A stretch of DNA of 64,000 nt, from contig CAZMBI010000004.1 of the NCBI GenBank assembly GCA_964564675.1, positions 1 to 64,000 of the forward strand, written 5' to 3'. The notes beneath the pieces are model-generated. The model saw nothing but the letters and a program-made list of their open reading frames with translations, had not been told where the DNA came from and did not search any database. The first letter of the stretch is position 1; the number at the start of each line of letters is the position of its first letter. Shown piece after piece: positions 62,352-64,000 of this stretch. This DNA is from CAZMBI01 sp964564675. Lineage in GTDB: Bacteria; Pseudomonadota; Alphaproteobacteria; Rickettsiales; UBA3002. A program made the translations under genes and the position numbers.

Positions 62352-63290
62352 ATGAGCGTCTCACCCTCTCAAATTAAAGAATTACGTGAGAAAACCGGCG
62401 CCGGAATGATGGATTGCAAAAAGGCGCTGAGCGAATCCGATGGTGATATGGATGCCGCCATTGACTGGTTGCGCACCAAAGGGCTAGCCCAAGCCTCCAA
62501 AAAGTCTGATCGCGTGGCCGCCGAAGGGCTGGTTGCCGTCAAACAGGCGGAAAACCGTAAACAGGCGGCTGCCATTGAACTGAACTCGGAAACCGATTTC
62601 GTGGCGCGTAACGAGCAGTTCCAGACCCTGGCCGATGCCTTTGCCGGCTATGCGCTGCAAGCCGGCGGCGATGTCGAACAGCTTAAGGAGCACACCTGCT
62701 CGCAATTCGGCAAGCCGGTTAAAGAGGTCATTACCGAAGCGATTGCCACCATCGGCGAAAATATTCTGCTGCGCCGTGCGGGCATGCTGCAGGTGGAAAA
62801 CGGCGTGGTGGCCACCTATACCCACAGCGCCGTCAAGCCCGACATGGGTAAAATCGGGGTACTGGTGGCACTGGAATCCGAAGGCGACCAGGACGCACTT
62901 GAGCAGTTCGGCCGCCAGCTGGCGATGCATATCGCTGCCGCGCGCCCTGAGGCGTTAAGCCGTGACGAAGTCAAAGCCGAGCAGCTTGAACGCGAGCGCG
63001 CCATCTTTAAGGAACAGGCGATAGCTTCGGGAAAAACCCCTGAAATCGCTGAAAAAATGGTCGAAGGCCGGATGCGCAAATATTACGAAGAAATCGTCCT
63101 GCCCGAGCAGGTTTATGTGATTGACGGCAAAGCCCGCGTGTCAGAGGCGGTTGAGGCCTTTGCCAAAGAGCTTGGCCAGCCGGTCACCATCGCCGGGTTT
63201 GTCCGCTTCGCCCTCGGCGAAGGCGTGGAAACCGACAATGGCGACGGCGATTTCGCCTCAGAAGTGGCCAAAATGGCAGGCGTCGCCTAG
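62352..63290 (+). CDS. tsf: Elongation factor Ts
   Basis: The nucleotide-exchange factor for EF-Tu, 312 aa. The N-terminal UBA-like domain has IKELREKTGAGMMDCKKALSESDGDMDAAIDWLRTKG; the core has SETDFVARNEQF near 80, the EF-Tu contact. The C-terminus ends in QPVTIAGFVRFALGEGVE. The ATG lies 85 bp after rpsB with a TAGGAG site, the usual rpsB-tsf operon. Convergent with tlyA. Confidence 0.97.
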   Translation: MSVSPSQIKELREKTGAGMMDCKKALSESDGDMDAAIDWLRTKGLAQASKKSDRVAAEGLVAVKQAENRKQAAAIELNSETDFVARNEQFQTLADAFAGYALQAGGDVEQLKEHTCSQFGKPVKEVITEAIATIGENILLRRAGMLQVENGVVATYTHSAVKPDMGKIGVLVALESEGDQDALEQFGRQLAMHIAAARPEALSRDEVKAEQLERERAIFKEQAIASGKTPEIAEKMVEGRMRKYYEEIVLPEQVYVIDGKARVSEAVEAFAKELGQPVTIAGFVRFALGEGVETDNGDGDFASEVAKMAGVA

Positions 63291-63324
63291 CACCATTGAC
63301 TACATGCGCGGATACCGTCATGCC

Positions 63325-64000
63325 TTATATCCGCTCGCCCGCGCATGCGCTGCGCACCGCCCACAACAAAAATTCCCGATTGCCTTTCGGTCCGCTGATC
63401 GGGCTGTCGGTTATGGCCTGTACACGCCAGCCCATGGCATCTTCCAGCCAGCGCGTAATATCCTCGCACACCGCCTGATGCAGCGTTGCGTCTCTGACGA
63501 CGCCGCCCTTGCCGATTTGCGATTTTCCCACCTCAAACTGCGGCTTAATCAGCGCAATGAGCTGTGCGACCGCATCCGCCGCGCAGCGATTAGCCTCCCC
63601 GGCCAATGCGGGGGGCGGCCCGGGAGCGGCCAAGGATAACGCCGCCGGCAACACCGTCTTTAATGAAATAAAACTGGCATCACACACCACCAGATTGATC
63701 GCCTCCGGCACCTGCTCGCGCGTCAGATAGCGTGCGTTGGTTTTTTCGCACACCACCACGCGCGCATCGTTGCGCAATTTCCAATCGAGCTGGCCGTGAC
63801 CGACATCCACGGCATAGATCCGGGCCGCCCCGCGGCTCAGCAGCACGTCGGTGAAACCGCCGGTTGACGCCCCCACATCCAACGTAATTGCATTTTTCAC
63901 ATCGATGGCAAAGGTGCTAAGTGCATGATCCAGCTTGATTCCCCCGCGCGAGACCCAGGGATGGACCGGCCCTTTGATTGCGACTTCCGCATCGCTTGGC
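63325..64000 (-). CDS. tlyA: TlyA-type rRNA 2'-O-methyltransferase (5' end outside window)
   Basis: The 3' 225 codons of a TlyA-family gene, continuing past the window edge. Visible are PWVSRGGIKLDHAL, the SAM motif LDVGASTGGFTDVLLSRGA, VDVGHGQLDWKL, LVVCDASFISLKTVLPAAL and LIKPQFEVGK. These carry the K-D-K-E type catalytic residues. The N-terminal S4 domain should lie beyond 64000. In other bacteria TlyA methylates 16S/23S rRNA. Confidence 0.92.
   Translation of the reverse strand, partial: PSDAEVAIKGPVHPWVSRGGIKLDHALSTFAIDVKNAITLDVGASTGGFTDVLLSRGAARIYAVDVGHGQLDWKLRNDARVVVCEKTNARYLTREQVPEAINLVVCDASFISLKTVLPAALSLAAPGPPPALAGEANRCAADAVAQLIALIKPQFEVGKSQIGKGGVVRDATLHQAVCEDITRWLEDAMGWRVQAITDSPISGPKGNREFLLWAVRSACAGERI

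Overview
The window is a 64 kb stretch of a chromosomal scaffold, with one 100-N assembly gap at 57580-57679. It most likely comes from a free-living, flagellated alphaproteobacterium. The support is a FliX-type flagellar regulator divergent from flgI, a single-cysteine DksA, metX-metW beside a chorismate mutase/hisC/tyrA operon, an OlsB/OlsA ornithine-lipid pair, and a TTAA-N7-TTAA (CtrA-type) box upstream of flagellin. I cannot name genus or species.

Layout. 1-540: tRNA-Ser(CGA) with its terminator and an 18-bp duplicate of its 3' end. 541-6863 (minus): glyQ, panD, glyS, ppdK. 7072-10037 (plus): small hypothetical gene, fur, ornithine-lipid genes olsB/olsA, VanX-type dipeptidase. 10136-28983 (minus): a hypothetical gene, then a 14-gene axial flagellar block read leftward: flgI, flgJ, flgN-like, flgK, flgL, fliW, fliB, fliC, flaG-like, fliD, fliS, fliK, flgD, flgE. 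29221-32353 (plus): fliX, an HTH protein, dksA, a small unknown gene behind a palindromic promoter, and a peptidoglycan-binding Gln-rich protein. 32367-40878: metX-metW (minus), chorismate mutase-hisC-tyrA (plus), HAD phosphatase, D-amino-acid aminotransferase, epimerase and glycosyltransferase (minus). 40975-46999: coaBC, unknown, prs, SDR, and uvrC behind an AT-rich region carrying DnaA boxes. 47178-56982 (minus): pcm, surE, serS, tatABC, nagZ, SPOR protein, argS, dgt. 57191-64000: tRNA-Val(GAC), gap, truncated gene, an 854-aa internally duplicated protein, rpsB, tsf, and the 3' part of tlyA.

How the genes work together. The flagellar block supplies the P-ring, hook, hook-filament junction, cap, filament, export chaperones, hook-length control, a FliW-type flagellin regulator and a flagellin lysine methylase. 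No basal-body, motor or export-gate genes are here, so they must lie elsewhere. The rest is mostly housekeeping: tRNA charging, CoA precursors, aromatic amino acids and methionine, nucleotide metabolism, repair, protein quality control, Tat export and cell-wall recycling.

The most striking feature is heavy invasion by several kinds of short interspersed repeats: heptamer-type tandem words, GA-rich palindromes, and REP-like hairpins. They fill intergenic spacers. They also appear to sit in frame inside or at the ends of essential proteins: GlyS, SerS, ArgS and CoaBC, the epimerase (both termini), and probably PpdK and GlyQ. The second item of interest is the 854-aa protein made of two diverged copies of one roughly 350-residue unit, for which I recognise no family.
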